Source: an uncultured Ruminococcus sp.
Lineage (GTDB): Bacteria > Bacillota > Clostridia > Oscillospirales > Ruminococcaceae
NCBI GenBank assembly: GCA_946544695.1
Contig: CAMNMO010000005.1
Coordinates: 1-27,075 of the forward strand
DNA length: 27,075 nt
Reading direction: 5' to 3'
The position numbers were made by a program, and so were the translations under genes. Of the stretch, positions 1 to 7,212 are shown piece by piece; within the stretch, counting starts at the first letter, position 1; each line of letters begins with the position of its first letter. Under the pieces are notes generated by a model. The model was not told the DNA's origin. It saw nothing but the letters and a program-made list of their open reading frames with translations, and did no database searches.

Positions 1-52
1 ATATAATGCCCGCTGAAAGGCTGTTTAGTGTGGTGTGTCAGCGGGATAACCA

Positions 53-66
53 TATATCGTGATATA
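53..66. promoter_or_regulatory. Perfect inverted repeat upstream of the signalling operon
   Basis: TATATC-GT-GATATA is a perfect 6+6 bp inverted repeat ending 13 bp before the -35 box of the operon promoter. NarL-type regulators bind short inverted half-sites, and this operon encodes such a regulator, so an autoregulatory operator is possible. The repeat is short and AT-rich and could be chance. A looser inverted repeat (CCCGCTGA/TCAGCGGG, 9-45) lies just before it and may be the tail of an upstream transcript. Confidence 0.3.
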
Positions 67-79
67 CATTATCTGCCAC

Positions 80-108
80 TTGAAAGTCGGCAGAATTTCT
101 GCTATAAT
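80..108 (+). promoter_or_regulatory. Sigma-A promoter of the two-component operon
   Basis: TTGAAA (80-85), 17-nt spacer, TATAAT (103-108), with TG one base before the -10 (extended -10). Predicted start is near 115, giving a leader of about 45 nt before the ribosome-binding site GGAGGGG at 144-150. Confidence 0.7.
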
Positions 109-159
109 AAATGTGTTAACGGTAAAAACGCAGTATATCGGCAGGAGGGGGACGCAGCC

Positions 160-1728
160 ATGCACATAAGATCACAGTGCCTGAGGGCGGTCGCTTTTGC
201 TGTGGTGCTGATAAGCATTAGCTATATCCTCAACATTCTGAAAGATCTAAAACCGATCAGCATGGTCGGTTCGTTCCTGTGGTCAGCTATGGCGATCGTA
301 TGGGGGCAGCGCAATCACAACAGGATAACCACACTGCGCATACGCCGCAGTCTGGCAGTTATAACTGCCTCGCTGATACTGTTGTTTTTCACACGAATGT
401 GCAGGTATAAGTTTTTTGAAGGCAACGCAGCAGCAGAACGTTACAGCTGGTATCTTTACTACCTGCCGTTCATAATCGTGCCGCTGATGTCCTATCAGGC
501 GGCGGTGTGCGTAGGAGAAGATGAGAACAAGCCATTCCCGAAACATGTTCGGGCGCTGCACTATGCGACAACAGCTATGATAATACTCGCACTGACCAAC
601 GACCTGCACGAACAGATGCTGAGATTCGATGAAAACGGCGTGCTGCATCACAGACCGCTTTACTTTGTGATAGTGATATGGTCGGTGCTGCTTAGTCTGG
701 CGGCATTCCGTGAACTGCTTTTGAGAAGCATGCTTCTCATGTCAAAAAAGCTGTGGTTCATTCCTGTCATATTCACATCGTTCGGGGTGATGATGCTTAC
801 CTGGTATTACATAAACGGCGGTTCGCCCGTGCTTTTCGGGCACAAGCTGTTCTACATGCAGGACGGCTACTCACTGACCTTTATGGGGCTGTGGGAGGGC
901 TGCATGATAATCGGGCTGCTGCCTGCTAACACCGACTACAACAAGCTGTTTGCGCTGTCACACACAAATGCACAGCTAAAAAACCGCAGCGGCGAGGTGA
1001 AATACAGTTCGCACGGCGCACAGACCGAAGGCAGAGAACTGATACTGCGAAGCAAGGAGATATCGGGCGGCAGCGTGGTATGGACGGAGGACGTGACTGC
1101 CATAAACCGCCTGAACCGTGATCTTGAACAGGCAAACGAACTGCTTGACGAGGAGAACGACCTGATAGAAGAGGAAAACTCCGCCGCAGAAGAACGCACA
1201 CGTTACGAGACACGCAACCGCCTTTACGATGCCATTGCCCTGCACACACATGCACAGCTGAATGCCATCGACAGCACCCTGTGCAGCATAGAGGATCTCG
1301 AGCGCAGCCCCGAGACCGACCTGCTGCTTGGCACCTATGTGAAACGCTGTGCCAACCTGATGCTTATAGCCGACGGACACAGCAAGTTATCAAGTGAAGA
1401 ACTGGCGCTTTCGGTCAGTGAATCGCTGGAAAGCCTGAGTCTTTTCGGGATAGACTGCCTGCTTGACAGGGGCGTGACATCAATGCTGCCAGCAAAACAG
1501 CTTATTGCCGCCTATGACCTGTTTGAAGCAGCAGCGGAAGCAGTCTGCAAAAGCTGCAACGCCTTTACTGTGACACTGGGCAGGGGGGCAGTGATAAGGA
1601 TAGAGACTGATACATTGATTAGCGCTGAAATGCTTGAAAACGCTGTGCACGGCACGGGGCTGCAGGTGCATGCGGCATTCGTTGACGGCACGACTGTCAT
1701 CACGGCGGGAGGTGACAGCGATGGATAA
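160..1728 (+). CDS. 7TM sensor protein with a degenerate histidine-kinase core
   Basis: A membrane sensor of 522 residues. The ATG at 160 is chosen because GGAGGGG lies just upstream; the frame is open further upstream but without a ribosome-binding site. Residues 8-255 hold about seven or eight hydrophobic segments, as in the 7TM histidine-kinase N-terminal region. A PAS-like stretch follows (about 262-316, ending GGSVVWTEDVTAINRL), then a Glu-rich coiled coil (316-350). Where kinases of the NarL-partner type carry a His, this protein reads RNRLYDAIA, with Tyr356 in the His position. The C-terminal 80 residues resemble an ATPase remnant without clear N or G boxes. It overlaps the next kinase gene by 8 nt, so it probably acts as the sensing partner of that kinase rather than phosphorylating itself. 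The 7TM kinase-like class is fairly certain; the signal is unknown. Confidence 0.8.
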   Translation: MHIRSQCLRAVAFAVVLISISYILNILKDLKPISMVGSFLWSAMAIVWGQRNHNRITTLRIRRSLAVITASLILLFFTRMCRYKFFEGNAAAERYSWYLYYLPFIIVPLMSYQAAVCVGEDENKPFPKHVRALHYATTAMIILALTNDLHEQMLRFDENGVLHHRPLYFVIVIWSVLLSLAAFRELLLRSMLLMSKKLWFIPVIFTSFGVMMLTWYYINGGSPVLFGHKLFYMQDGYSLTFMGLWEGCMIIGLLPANTDYNKLFALSHTNAQLKNRSGEVKYSSHGAQTEGRELILRSKEISGGSVVWTEDVTAINRLNRDLEQANELLDEENDLIEEENSAAEERTRYETRNRLYDAIALHTHAQLNAIDSTLCSIEDLERSPETDLLLGTYVKRCANLMLIADGHSKLSSEELALSVSESLESLSLFGIDCLLDRGVTSMLPAKQLIAAYDLFEAAAEAVCKSCNAFTVTLGRGAVIRIETDTLISAEMLENAVHGTGLQVHAAFVDGTTVITAGGDSDG

Positions 1729-2959
1729 GGCTGTCACATTAATGGAAATATGGGCAACGCTGTTGTTCTTCCTGTTCGTGTATGAACTTGTACGCACAAG
1801 ACAGATGATCCAAAAACGGGTAGGCACGTTATTATCGCTTATCGGTACAGCCGTTACCTTTACCGTTGCCGAGATGCTGCTGACAGGTGCGGACATTCCG
1901 CTGTGGGCTTCCGCTGTTATACTGGCAGTGCTGAGTATCTCCGCTGCGGCACATCTTACATACATCATACGCATGCAGCTTAACGAGATAACGCTGATGT
2001 CCATAAAGGAATGCTTCGACACACTGCCTTCGGGACTGTGCTTTTACCGCAAAGGCGGCATACCGCAGCTGGTCAACCCTGCGATGGACAGCTTGTGCAA
2101 GGCGGTGACAGGGCAGAGATTATCAGATGCGGAAAGTTTCTGGGAGAAGCTGAAAAACGCAGAACTCCCCGAAAGCATCAGGGGCGGCGAACAGCCAATG
2201 ATAAGTCTTGGCGGAAAGGCTTACAGCTTTGTCAGGTATGAAGCCGAGACCGACGGTGAACCGATATACGAGATAGTAGCATCTGATATAAGCGAGGAAA
2301 AACTGCTGAACGAAGAACTACGCACCAAGCAGAAGCACAGCGCCGAGATAAACCGCCGACTGAAAGCGCTGAATTCGACGCTGAAATATGTCATCATGGA
2401 AAAAGAAGTTTTGCAGATGAAGGTGCGCATACACGATGAACTGGGGCAGGCACTGCTGATGGCAAAACGTTTCGTGCATGACAAGGAAAGCTGTGACCGT
2501 GCCGAACTTCTGGATATCTGGCAGAACAGCGTGCGCCTGCTTAAAAGCGAACGCCGTGAAAACTGGCAGAAGCCCTATTTTGTGAATTTGCAGAGGGCGG
2601 CACTGCTGGGCATTGAGGTCATAATAGACGGCAAACTGCCCGAGGACAGCGAACTTATACCTGTGATAGACACAGCCATAGCAGTACACACCACGAACGT
2701 GCTGCGGCATGCTGAGGGCGACAAGGTATTCATCTGTGTGAAGGAAGATGAGAAGTCTTACGAGATAACATTCAGGAATAACGGCAAACCACCCAAATAT
2801 GGGGTAAAGGAAACAGGCGGGCTTGCGAACCTTCGGCGTGAAGCGGAAGGCATAGGCGGCGGTATGAAGCTGAGAGCACTGCCCGAGTTTGAGATAACGC
2901 TGCGCCTGCCGAGGGGAGAAGTCAGCGAGGAGGCATTACTATGGCATACAGGGTACTGA
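1721..2959 (+). CDS. Sensor histidine kinase, NarL-partner type
   Basis: A 412-residue membrane kinase. The ATG at 1721 follows GGGAGGTGA, and the gene overlaps the sensor gene by 8 nt; an upstream in-frame ATG at 1634 lacks such a site. Three hydrophobic segments lie at about 8-24, 36-56 and 61-84. A PAS-like domain spans about 94-195 and leads into a coiled coil. The dimerisation segment reads VRIHDELGQALL with His238 as predicted phospho-acceptor. The ATPase domain shows an N box (TTNVLRHA, Asn326), NNG at 353-355 where many families have DNG, and a G box (GGLANLRREAEGIGGG, 366-381). It is the only kinase of the operon with a complete core and should phosphorylate the regulator encoded next. 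The D-to-N change at the adenine-contact motif occurs in other Firmicutes kinases and need not abolish activity. Confidence 0.85.
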   Translation: MDKAVTLMEIWATLLFFLFVYELVRTRQMIQKRVGTLLSLIGTAVTFTVAEMLLTGADIPLWASAVILAVLSISAAAHLTYIIRMQLNEITLMSIKECFDTLPSGLCFYRKGGIPQLVNPAMDSLCKAVTGQRLSDAESFWEKLKNAELPESIRGGEQPMISLGGKAYSFVRYEAETDGEPIYEIVASDISEEKLLNEELRTKQKHSAEINRRLKALNSTLKYVIMEKEVLQMKVRIHDELGQALLMAKRFVHDKESCDRAELLDIWQNSVRLLKSERRENWQKPYFVNLQRAALLGIEVIIDGKLPEDSELIPVIDTAIAVHTTNVLRHAEGDKVFICVKEDEKSYEITFRNNGKPPKYGVKETGGLANLRREAEGIGGGMKLRALPEFEITLRLPRGEVSEEALLWHTGY

Positions 2960-3579
2960 TAGCCGATGATTACCGCATGATAAGGCAGATGTTCAGTGCG
3001 GTGATAGAAAAGTCGGATAATTTTATATTATCGGGAATGGCAGCCGATGCAGATGAAGCATTGGAACACTGTCGGTCAAATAAGGTAGACCTGGTGCTGC
3101 TTGATGTCGTCATGGGCACAGGCATGGACGGACTTGAAGCGGCAAAGCTTATAAAAAAAGCAAGTCCTTCCACCAAAATACTGCTTGTGACCTCCATGCC
3201 CGAGGTATCATATATAAAGCGTGCTAAGGAGATAGGCATAGAGAGTTTCTGGCATAAAGAAGTGCAGGAACAGCCGCTGCTGAACGTGATGGAAAGAACG
3301 ATGGCAGGCGAATCCGTATACCCTGCGCAGACCCCCGAAGTATGGCTCGGCAACACGGTAAGCACCGAACTTACGGGGCGTGAACTTGATGTGCTGAGAG
3401 AACTTGTGGGGGGAGCGAGCAACGCTGAGATAGCAGAGCGGCTCGGGATAAGTGAGAGGTGTGTAAAAATGCACATCACGGATATGCTGAGCAAAACAGG
3501 TTTCAAAAGCAGATTACAGTTAGCCGTGCAGGCGAGAGCGGGCGGACTGGTGATAAACGATATTGGCGTCGGGGAATGA
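2941..3579 (+). CDS. Response regulator, NarL/FixJ (LuxR HTH) family
   Basis: A 212-residue cytoplasmic DNA-binding regulator. The receiver domain (about 1-120) has the acidic pair Asp9/Asp10, phosphorylation site Asp55 in VDLVLLDVVM, Thr84 and Lys106. A LuxR-type helix-turn-helix follows (about 143-200) with the usual LTGRELDVLREL and SNAEIAERLGISERCVKMHI signatures. The start overlaps the kinase stop by 19 nt and is preceded by GAGGAGG, so the proteins are translationally coupled. It is expected to receive phosphate from His238 of the preceding kinase. Target genes are not evident; the inverted repeat upstream of the operon is one candidate site. Confidence 0.92.
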   Translation: MAYRVLIADDYRMIRQMFSAVIEKSDNFILSGMAADADEALEHCRSNKVDLVLLDVVMGTGMDGLEAAKLIKKASPSTKILLVTSMPEVSYIKRAKEIGIESFWHKEVQEQPLLNVMERTMAGESVYPAQTPEVWLGNTVSTELTGRELDVLRELVGGASNAEIAERLGISERCVKMHITDMLSKTGFKSRLQLAVQARAGGLVINDIGVGE

Positions 3580-3621
3580 TCCCCGAAAAATTTCGCATAA
3601 AAATATCCGATAGGAGTAGCA

Positions 3622-4587
3622 ATGAAAGAGTTTGTTATAAATAAAAATGACGCAGGTCAGCGCATGGATAAGTTCCTGACCAAAGCTGTGCCCGCTTTAC
3701 CGAAAAACCTGATGTACAAGTACCTCAGGCTGAAAAGGATAAAACTGAACGGAAAAAGATGTGAGATAAGCACCCGCATCAATGAGGGCGACCACGTTCA
3801 GCTTTATATCAACGATGAGTTCTTCCCCGAAAAGCGTGATGCTGCACACAGGTTCCTCAATGCGCCCACCGATATCAGCATAGTTTATGAGGACGAAAAT
3901 ATACTGCTTTGTGACAAGCCCTGCGGACTTGTGGTACACGAGGACGAGGGCGGTGAGGCTGACACGCTGATAGATAGGATACTGCATTATCTTTACAGCA
4001 AAGGCGAATTCGACCCCGAAAGCGAGCTTAGCTTTACGCCCGCCCTGTGCAACCGCATCGACCGCAACACTTCGGGCATAGTTATATGTGCGAAGAATGC
4101 GGAAAGCCTGCGTGTGCTGAACCAAAAGGTCAGGGACAGGGAGCTTGAAAAGACCTACCTCTGCGTGACTGTGGGCATACCCGAAAAGAAGTCTGCCGAG
4201 CTGAAAGCTTATCACAGGCGCAACGAACAGACCAAGACAGTAAAGGTGGCAGACAAGCCTTTTGAGGGTTGCAGGACCATGATAACGAAATACAAGGTCA
4301 TCGCTGAAAACAGGCAGTCGGGGCTGGCGCTGCTGGAGGTAGACCTGGTGACAGGCAGGACCCATCAGATAAGGGCGCATCTGGCGCACATCGGCTATCC
4401 CCTGCTGGGCGACGGCAAGTACGGCATGAACAGGGTGAACCGTCAGTTCGGGGTGAAAACACAGGCGCTGAGTGCACACAGGCTGACATTCAGGTTCACG
4501 ACCGACAGCGGCTGTCTTGAATACCTGAACGGCAAAAGCTTTGAGACTGAGAAGGTATGGTTCAGGGACAAGTTCTTCGAGCTTTAA
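3622..4587 (+). CDS. RluA-family 23S rRNA/tRNA pseudouridine synthase
   Basis: This enzyme converts uridine to pseudouridine in structured RNA. Of 321 residues, the first 65 or so form an S4-like RNA-binding domain (QRMDKFLTKAVP, IKLNGKRCEI, INEGDHVQLYI). The catalytic domain follows, with CNRIDRNTSG carrying catalytic Asp147 and the later family motif GRTHQIRAHLAHIGYPLLGDGKYG near 255-278. Length fits RluC/RluD-type enzymes; which uridine is modified cannot be read from sequence. It starts 42 nt after the response-regulator stop with AGGAG ahead of the ATG and no clear promoter between, so it is probably co-transcribed with the signalling genes. A stem-loop (TCGGGGA/TCCCCGA, 3569-3586) overlaps the regulator stop but lacks a T-run on this strand. 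Confidence 0.92.
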   Translation: MKEFVINKNDAGQRMDKFLTKAVPALPKNLMYKYLRLKRIKLNGKRCEISTRINEGDHVQLYINDEFFPEKRDAAHRFLNAPTDISIVYEDENILLCDKPCGLVVHEDEGGEADTLIDRILHYLYSKGEFDPESELSFTPALCNRIDRNTSGIVICAKNAESLRVLNQKVRDRELEKTYLCVTVGIPEKKSAELKAYHRRNEQTKTVKVADKPFEGCRTMITKYKVIAENRQSGLALLEVDLVTGRTHQIRAHLAHIGYPLLGDGKYGMNRVNRQFGVKTQALSAHRLTFRFTTDSGCLEYLNGKSFETEKVWFRDKFFEL

Positions 4588-4638
4588 AAAGAACAGCAAA
4601 AGGCACTTCTGCTATGATGCAGGAGTGCCTTGTTCTTT
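4588..4638. terminator. Bidirectional terminator between convergent genes
   Basis: A long hairpin pairs AAAGAACA and AGGCACTTCTGC with GCAGGAGTGCCT and TGTTCTTT around the loop TATGAT. It has A-rich and T-rich edges and lies between two converging stop codons, so it can end transcription from both sides. Confidence 0.8.
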
Positions 4639-4652
4639 ATTATGCTGTCATA

Positions 4653-5516
4653 TCATTCTGCGGGATACTGGAGTGCGTTGAACACAGCATCGGAAAGGTC
4701 GTACTGTACTTCGCCAAGCATCTCATTGGTATCGAAGTCATAGTAAGTTATATCGAAGGAGTGACCGCCAAGATAAGCTATCTCATAGCTTACCTCACCT
4801 GCGTCCTTCAGCAGTGTGCCGTCATTGAGGACAGTGTCGCCCAGCACATCGGCAAGGGGGCTTTCCATTATGCGTGAACCGTCAAAGTACAGTATGCTTA
4901 CCATCGGGTAACGCTCGGCATAAGCACCTATCACGCTGAATGTCATGATGCCGCCGTCATCGAGGGGAATATGCTGTACTCTGCCGTTCAGTTCATCATA
5001 GAACTCGCACTCAGTCCAGCTTGCACCGCCGTCATTGGTGGAATATACCTTGTAGTACGAATGTCCTGCGCCGCCGTCAGAGGGTATCAGCACATAACCC
5101 AGACCATATCCGTTGGCATTTGCAAGACCCATGTGCACCAGTTCACCGAAAGAATAGCCTTCTTCAAACTTGTATTCCATATCTATGGTATCGATATACT
5201 GTTCCTGCAATGTTATGTCGGGTTCGTCAGCGGGCTGCGAGGTGGTAGTCTCCGTCACAGTCTCCTCGGGCTTGGATTCATCGGTCGGCGCTTCGGTAAC
5301 AGCCTTTTCCTCATCTTCGGTGGGCTGTTCATCGTTTTTTTCAGCCTCGGAAACTGCATCGGTGGTCTCGCCTGTCGTCACCTCTGACTCGACCGAAGTG
5401 GTCTTCGTATCGGTATCGTTCTCTCCCTTTGCTGCGGGGTCATCTACCTGTCCGCAGGCAGAGAGTGAAGCACATATCATAGCTGTTATCAAAAGCATAG
5501 CAGTCAGTTTTTTCAT
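4653..5516 (-). CDS. Putative lipoprotein with an Asp-box
   Basis: A 287-residue surface lipoprotein of unknown function. The signal peptide ends in a lipobox (LSAC, Cys21). Residues 24-100 are a low-complexity Thr/Glu/Asp linker typical of exported ruminococcal proteins. The remainder (about 100-287) is a small globular domain. It contains STNDGGASW at 159-167, which fits the Asp-box (BNR-type) turn found in beta-propellers, but only one such motif is seen, too few for a propeller. The start is supported by GGAG 6-7 nt upstream. It is monocistronic, with its own promoter, a hairpin-rich leader of about 140 nt and a shared terminator. No enzymatic motif is recognised. Confidence 0.75.
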   Translation of the reverse strand: MKKLTAMLLITAMICASLSACGQVDDPAAKGENDTDTKTTSVESEVTTGETTDAVSEAEKNDEQPTEDEEKAVTEAPTDESKPEETVTETTTSQPADEPDITLQEQYIDTIDMEYKFEEGYSFGELVHMGLANANGYGLGYVLIPSDGGAGHSYYKVYSTNDGGASWTECEFYDELNGRVQHIPLDDGGIMTFSVIGAYAERYPMVSILYFDGSRIMESPLADVLGDTVLNDGTLLKDAGEVSYEIAYLGGHSFDITYYDFDTNEMLGEVQYDLSDAVFNALQYPAE

Positions 5517-5546
5517 TTTGATCTCCTCCGTTTAATATATGTTTAC

Positions 5547-5602
5547 GGCTGACCTTGCTGCGTGGAAGTTGTGGTTTAATATGCTTCCGCAAAATGTCAG
5601 CC
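5547..5602 (-). promoter_or_regulatory. Structured 5' leader of the lipoprotein gene
   Basis: Within the predicted transcript, GGCTGAC (5596-5602) pairs perfectly with GTCAGCC (5547-5553). Nested inside, TGCGGAAG pairs with CTTCC-A-CGCA with one bulged base. The stem ends about 30 nt before the start codon. It resembles no riboswitch class that I recognise. Confidence 0.4.
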
Positions 5603-5660
5603 CCATATCATGTTTATGCCAAAGTGTGCGGGATATCCGCTTAATATTTTCACATATATT

Positions 5661-5689
5661 ATTGTAACACTATTTTATGATTAAGTCAA
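5661..5689 (-). promoter_or_regulatory. Promoter of the lipoprotein gene
   Basis: On the minus strand: TTGACT (5684-5689), 17-nt spacer, TACAAT (5661-5666). Predicted start is near 5654, about 138 nt upstream of the ATG. Confidence 0.65.
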
Positions 5690-5768
5690 TGACTATTTGG
5701 TGTCAATTTATACAATAATAAAAGAAAGAATTTGTTAGAAAAGGGCATTCAGAAATTTACATAATCGC

Positions 5769-5797
5769 TTGAATTCGGCGGGATCATATAGTATAAT
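5769..5797 (+). promoter_or_regulatory. Promoter of the fucO operon
   Basis: TTGAAT (5769-5774), 17-nt spacer, TATAAT (5792-5797). Predicted start is near 5804, so the fucO leader is about 195 nt and contains the whole first copy of the 102-nt palindromic repeat. Confidence 0.65.
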
Positions 5798-5823
5798 ATA
5801 AATAGTGGGCAGGTCAAAATATT

Positions 5824-5925
5824 TATAGTAAACGACATATAAATTTTCACTTAGACCGACTGCACTGCCTGCGATACTTGGCTGTGCGGTCGGGATAAGT
5901 CAGAAAATTTATGACGTTTAATATA
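5824..5925 (+). repeat. 102-nt palindromic repeat, copy A
   Basis: First of three copies of a 102-nt element that begins TATAGTAAACGACAT and ends GTTTAATATA. The two halves pair nearly end to end. The outer stem has arms TATAGTAAACG and CGTTTAATATA plus AAATTTTC/GAAAATTT. The middle stem is ACTTA/TAAGT. The apical stem is CCGACTGCACTGCC/GGCTGTGCGGTCGG, closed by a 10-nt loop. It lies inside the predicted fucO leader. It contains no ORF. It could be a MITE-like mobile repeat, a structured RNA, or both. Confidence 0.85.
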
Positions 5926-6000
5926 TAATATGCAGACGAGTGTACATTATAAACGCTGCCCGGAAGATAACCTCAACTCAAACGAAAGGTGGAATAATTT

Positions 6001-7149
6001 ATGGCAAACAGAATGATACTCAACGAGACTTCGTACTTCGGTGCAGGTGCGATCAGGGAGATAGTCGGGGAACTGGACAAGCGTGGATTCAAGAAAACGC
6101 TGGTAGTCACCGACCCCGACCTTATCAAGTTCGGCGTGACGAAAAAAGTAACAGACCTGCTGGACGAAGCAGACAAGGCTTACGAGGTGTATTCTGAGGT
6201 GAAAGCCAACCCCACCATATCAAACGTCAATAAAGGCGTCAGCGTTTTCAAGGAAGCAGGTGCTGATTCCATCGTGGCAGTCGGCGGAGGTTCCGCAATG
6301 GACACTGCCAAAGCAATAGGCATCATATCCGCAAACCCCGAATTTGCAGACGTGGTCTCGCTGGAGGGCGTTGCCCCCACAAAGAACCCCTGCGTACCCA
6401 TAATAGCTGTACCCACCACTGCGGGCACGGCAGCTGAGGTCACTATAAACTACGTTATCACCGATGAGGAGAAGAAGCGCAAGTTCGTGTGTGTTGACCC
6501 CCACGATATACCTGTTGTGGCAGTTGTGGACAGCGACATGATGTCATCGATGCCAAAGGGTCTGACAGCATCAACAGGCATGGACGCACTTACCCACGCC
6601 ATCGAGGGCTACACCACGCTGGCAGCATGGGAACTTACAGATGCACTGCACCTGAAAGCCATCGAGATAATAGGCAGGTCGCTGAGGTCTGCATGCGCAG
6701 GCGAAGCAAAGGGCAGAGAGGACATGGCACTGGGACAGTATGTGGCAGGCATGGGCTTCTCAAATGTGGGACTCGGCGTTGTGCACGGCATGGCACACCC
6801 GCTGGGCGCATTCTATGATACTCCGCACGGCATAGCAAATGCAGTGCTGCTGCCTTATGTCATGGAATACAATGCTGAATGCACGGGTGACAAGTTCAAG
6901 TATATCGCACAGGCTATGGGCGTTGACACTGCGGGAATGTCGCAGGAGGATTACCGTGCCGCCGCTGTTGACGCAGTTAAGCAGCTTTCAAAGGACGTTG
7001 GCATACCCGAAAAGCTTCACGAGATAGGTGTTAAGGAGGAAGACCTGCCCGCACTGGCTGAGGCTGCAATGGCTGATGTCTGCACAGGCGGCAACCCCAG
7101 ACCCTGCACGGTGGAATCCATATTGGGCATATACAAGAAGGCATTTTAA
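6001..7149 (+). CDS. fucO: Lactaldehyde reductase / 1,2-propanediol oxidoreductase
   Basis: An iron-dependent group III alcohol dehydrogenase of 382 residues that reduces L-lactaldehyde to L-1,2-propanediol with NADH, the redox-balancing end step of anaerobic fucose or rhamnose breakdown. From memory it matches E. coli FucO closely along its whole length: MANRMILNET at the N-terminus, GTAAEVTINYVITDEEK, and FVCVDPHDIP. The nucleotide-binding loop VGGGSAMDT lies at 94-102. Predicted metal ligands are Asp195, His199, His262 and His276, offset by one from E. coli. Such enzymes can also act on ethanol or acetaldehyde. A purine-rich AAAGGTGG lies upstream of the ATG. No fucose or rhamnose isomerase, kinase or aldolase gene is in the window, so the substrate source is unseen. 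Confidence 0.95.
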   Translation: MANRMILNETSYFGAGAIREIVGELDKRGFKKTLVVTDPDLIKFGVTKKVTDLLDEADKAYEVYSEVKANPTISNVNKGVSVFKEAGADSIVAVGGGSAMDTAKAIGIISANPEFADVVSLEGVAPTKNPCVPIIAVPTTAGTAAEVTINYVITDEEKKRKFVCVDPHDIPVVAVVDSDMMSSMPKGLTASTGMDALTHAIEGYTTLAAWELTDALHLKAIEIIGRSLRSACAGEAKGREDMALGQYVAGMGFSNVGLGVVHGMAHPLGAFYDTPHGIANAVLLPYVMEYNAECTGDKFKYIAQAMGVDTAGMSQEDYRAAAVDAVKQLSKDVGIPEKLHEIGVKEEDLPALAEAAMADVCTGGNPRPCTVESILGIYKKAF

Positions 7150-7163
7150 GAGGTAAAAAACAT

Positions 7164-7193
7164 AAGGCGGAAAAGTTGCTTTTCCGCCTTTTT
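7164..7193 (+). terminator. Intrinsic terminator between fucO and the GH2 gene
   Basis: AAGGCGGAAAAG, loop TTG, CTTTTCCGCCTT, then a T-run. The 12-bp perfect stem ends only about 20 nt before the hydrolase start codon, and no good promoter is visible between, so the hydrolase probably depends on read-through. Confidence 0.85.
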
Positions 7194-7212
7194 AAAACTG
7201 GAGTGAAGGATA

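Noticed and set aside
28..159. N-terminal extension of the 7TM sensor to an ATG-like start at 28
   Set aside because: The extension would cross the operon promoter and has no ribosome-binding site, while the ATG at 160 has GGAGGGG.
3569..3586. Stem-loop over the response-regulator stop as a terminator
   Set aside because: The stem is good but is followed by A-rich rather than T-rich sequence on the plus strand, and the next gene starts only 36 nt later without a promoter.
3697..4599. A 300-codon open frame on the minus strand
   Set aside because: It lies wholly opposite the pseudouridine synthase, whose motifs are clear; the antisense frame has no ribosome-binding site or family signature and reflects codon bias.
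5824..5925. The 102-nt repeat as a simple transcription terminator
   Set aside because: It has no T-run after either arm, and dedicated terminators lie beside copies B and C.
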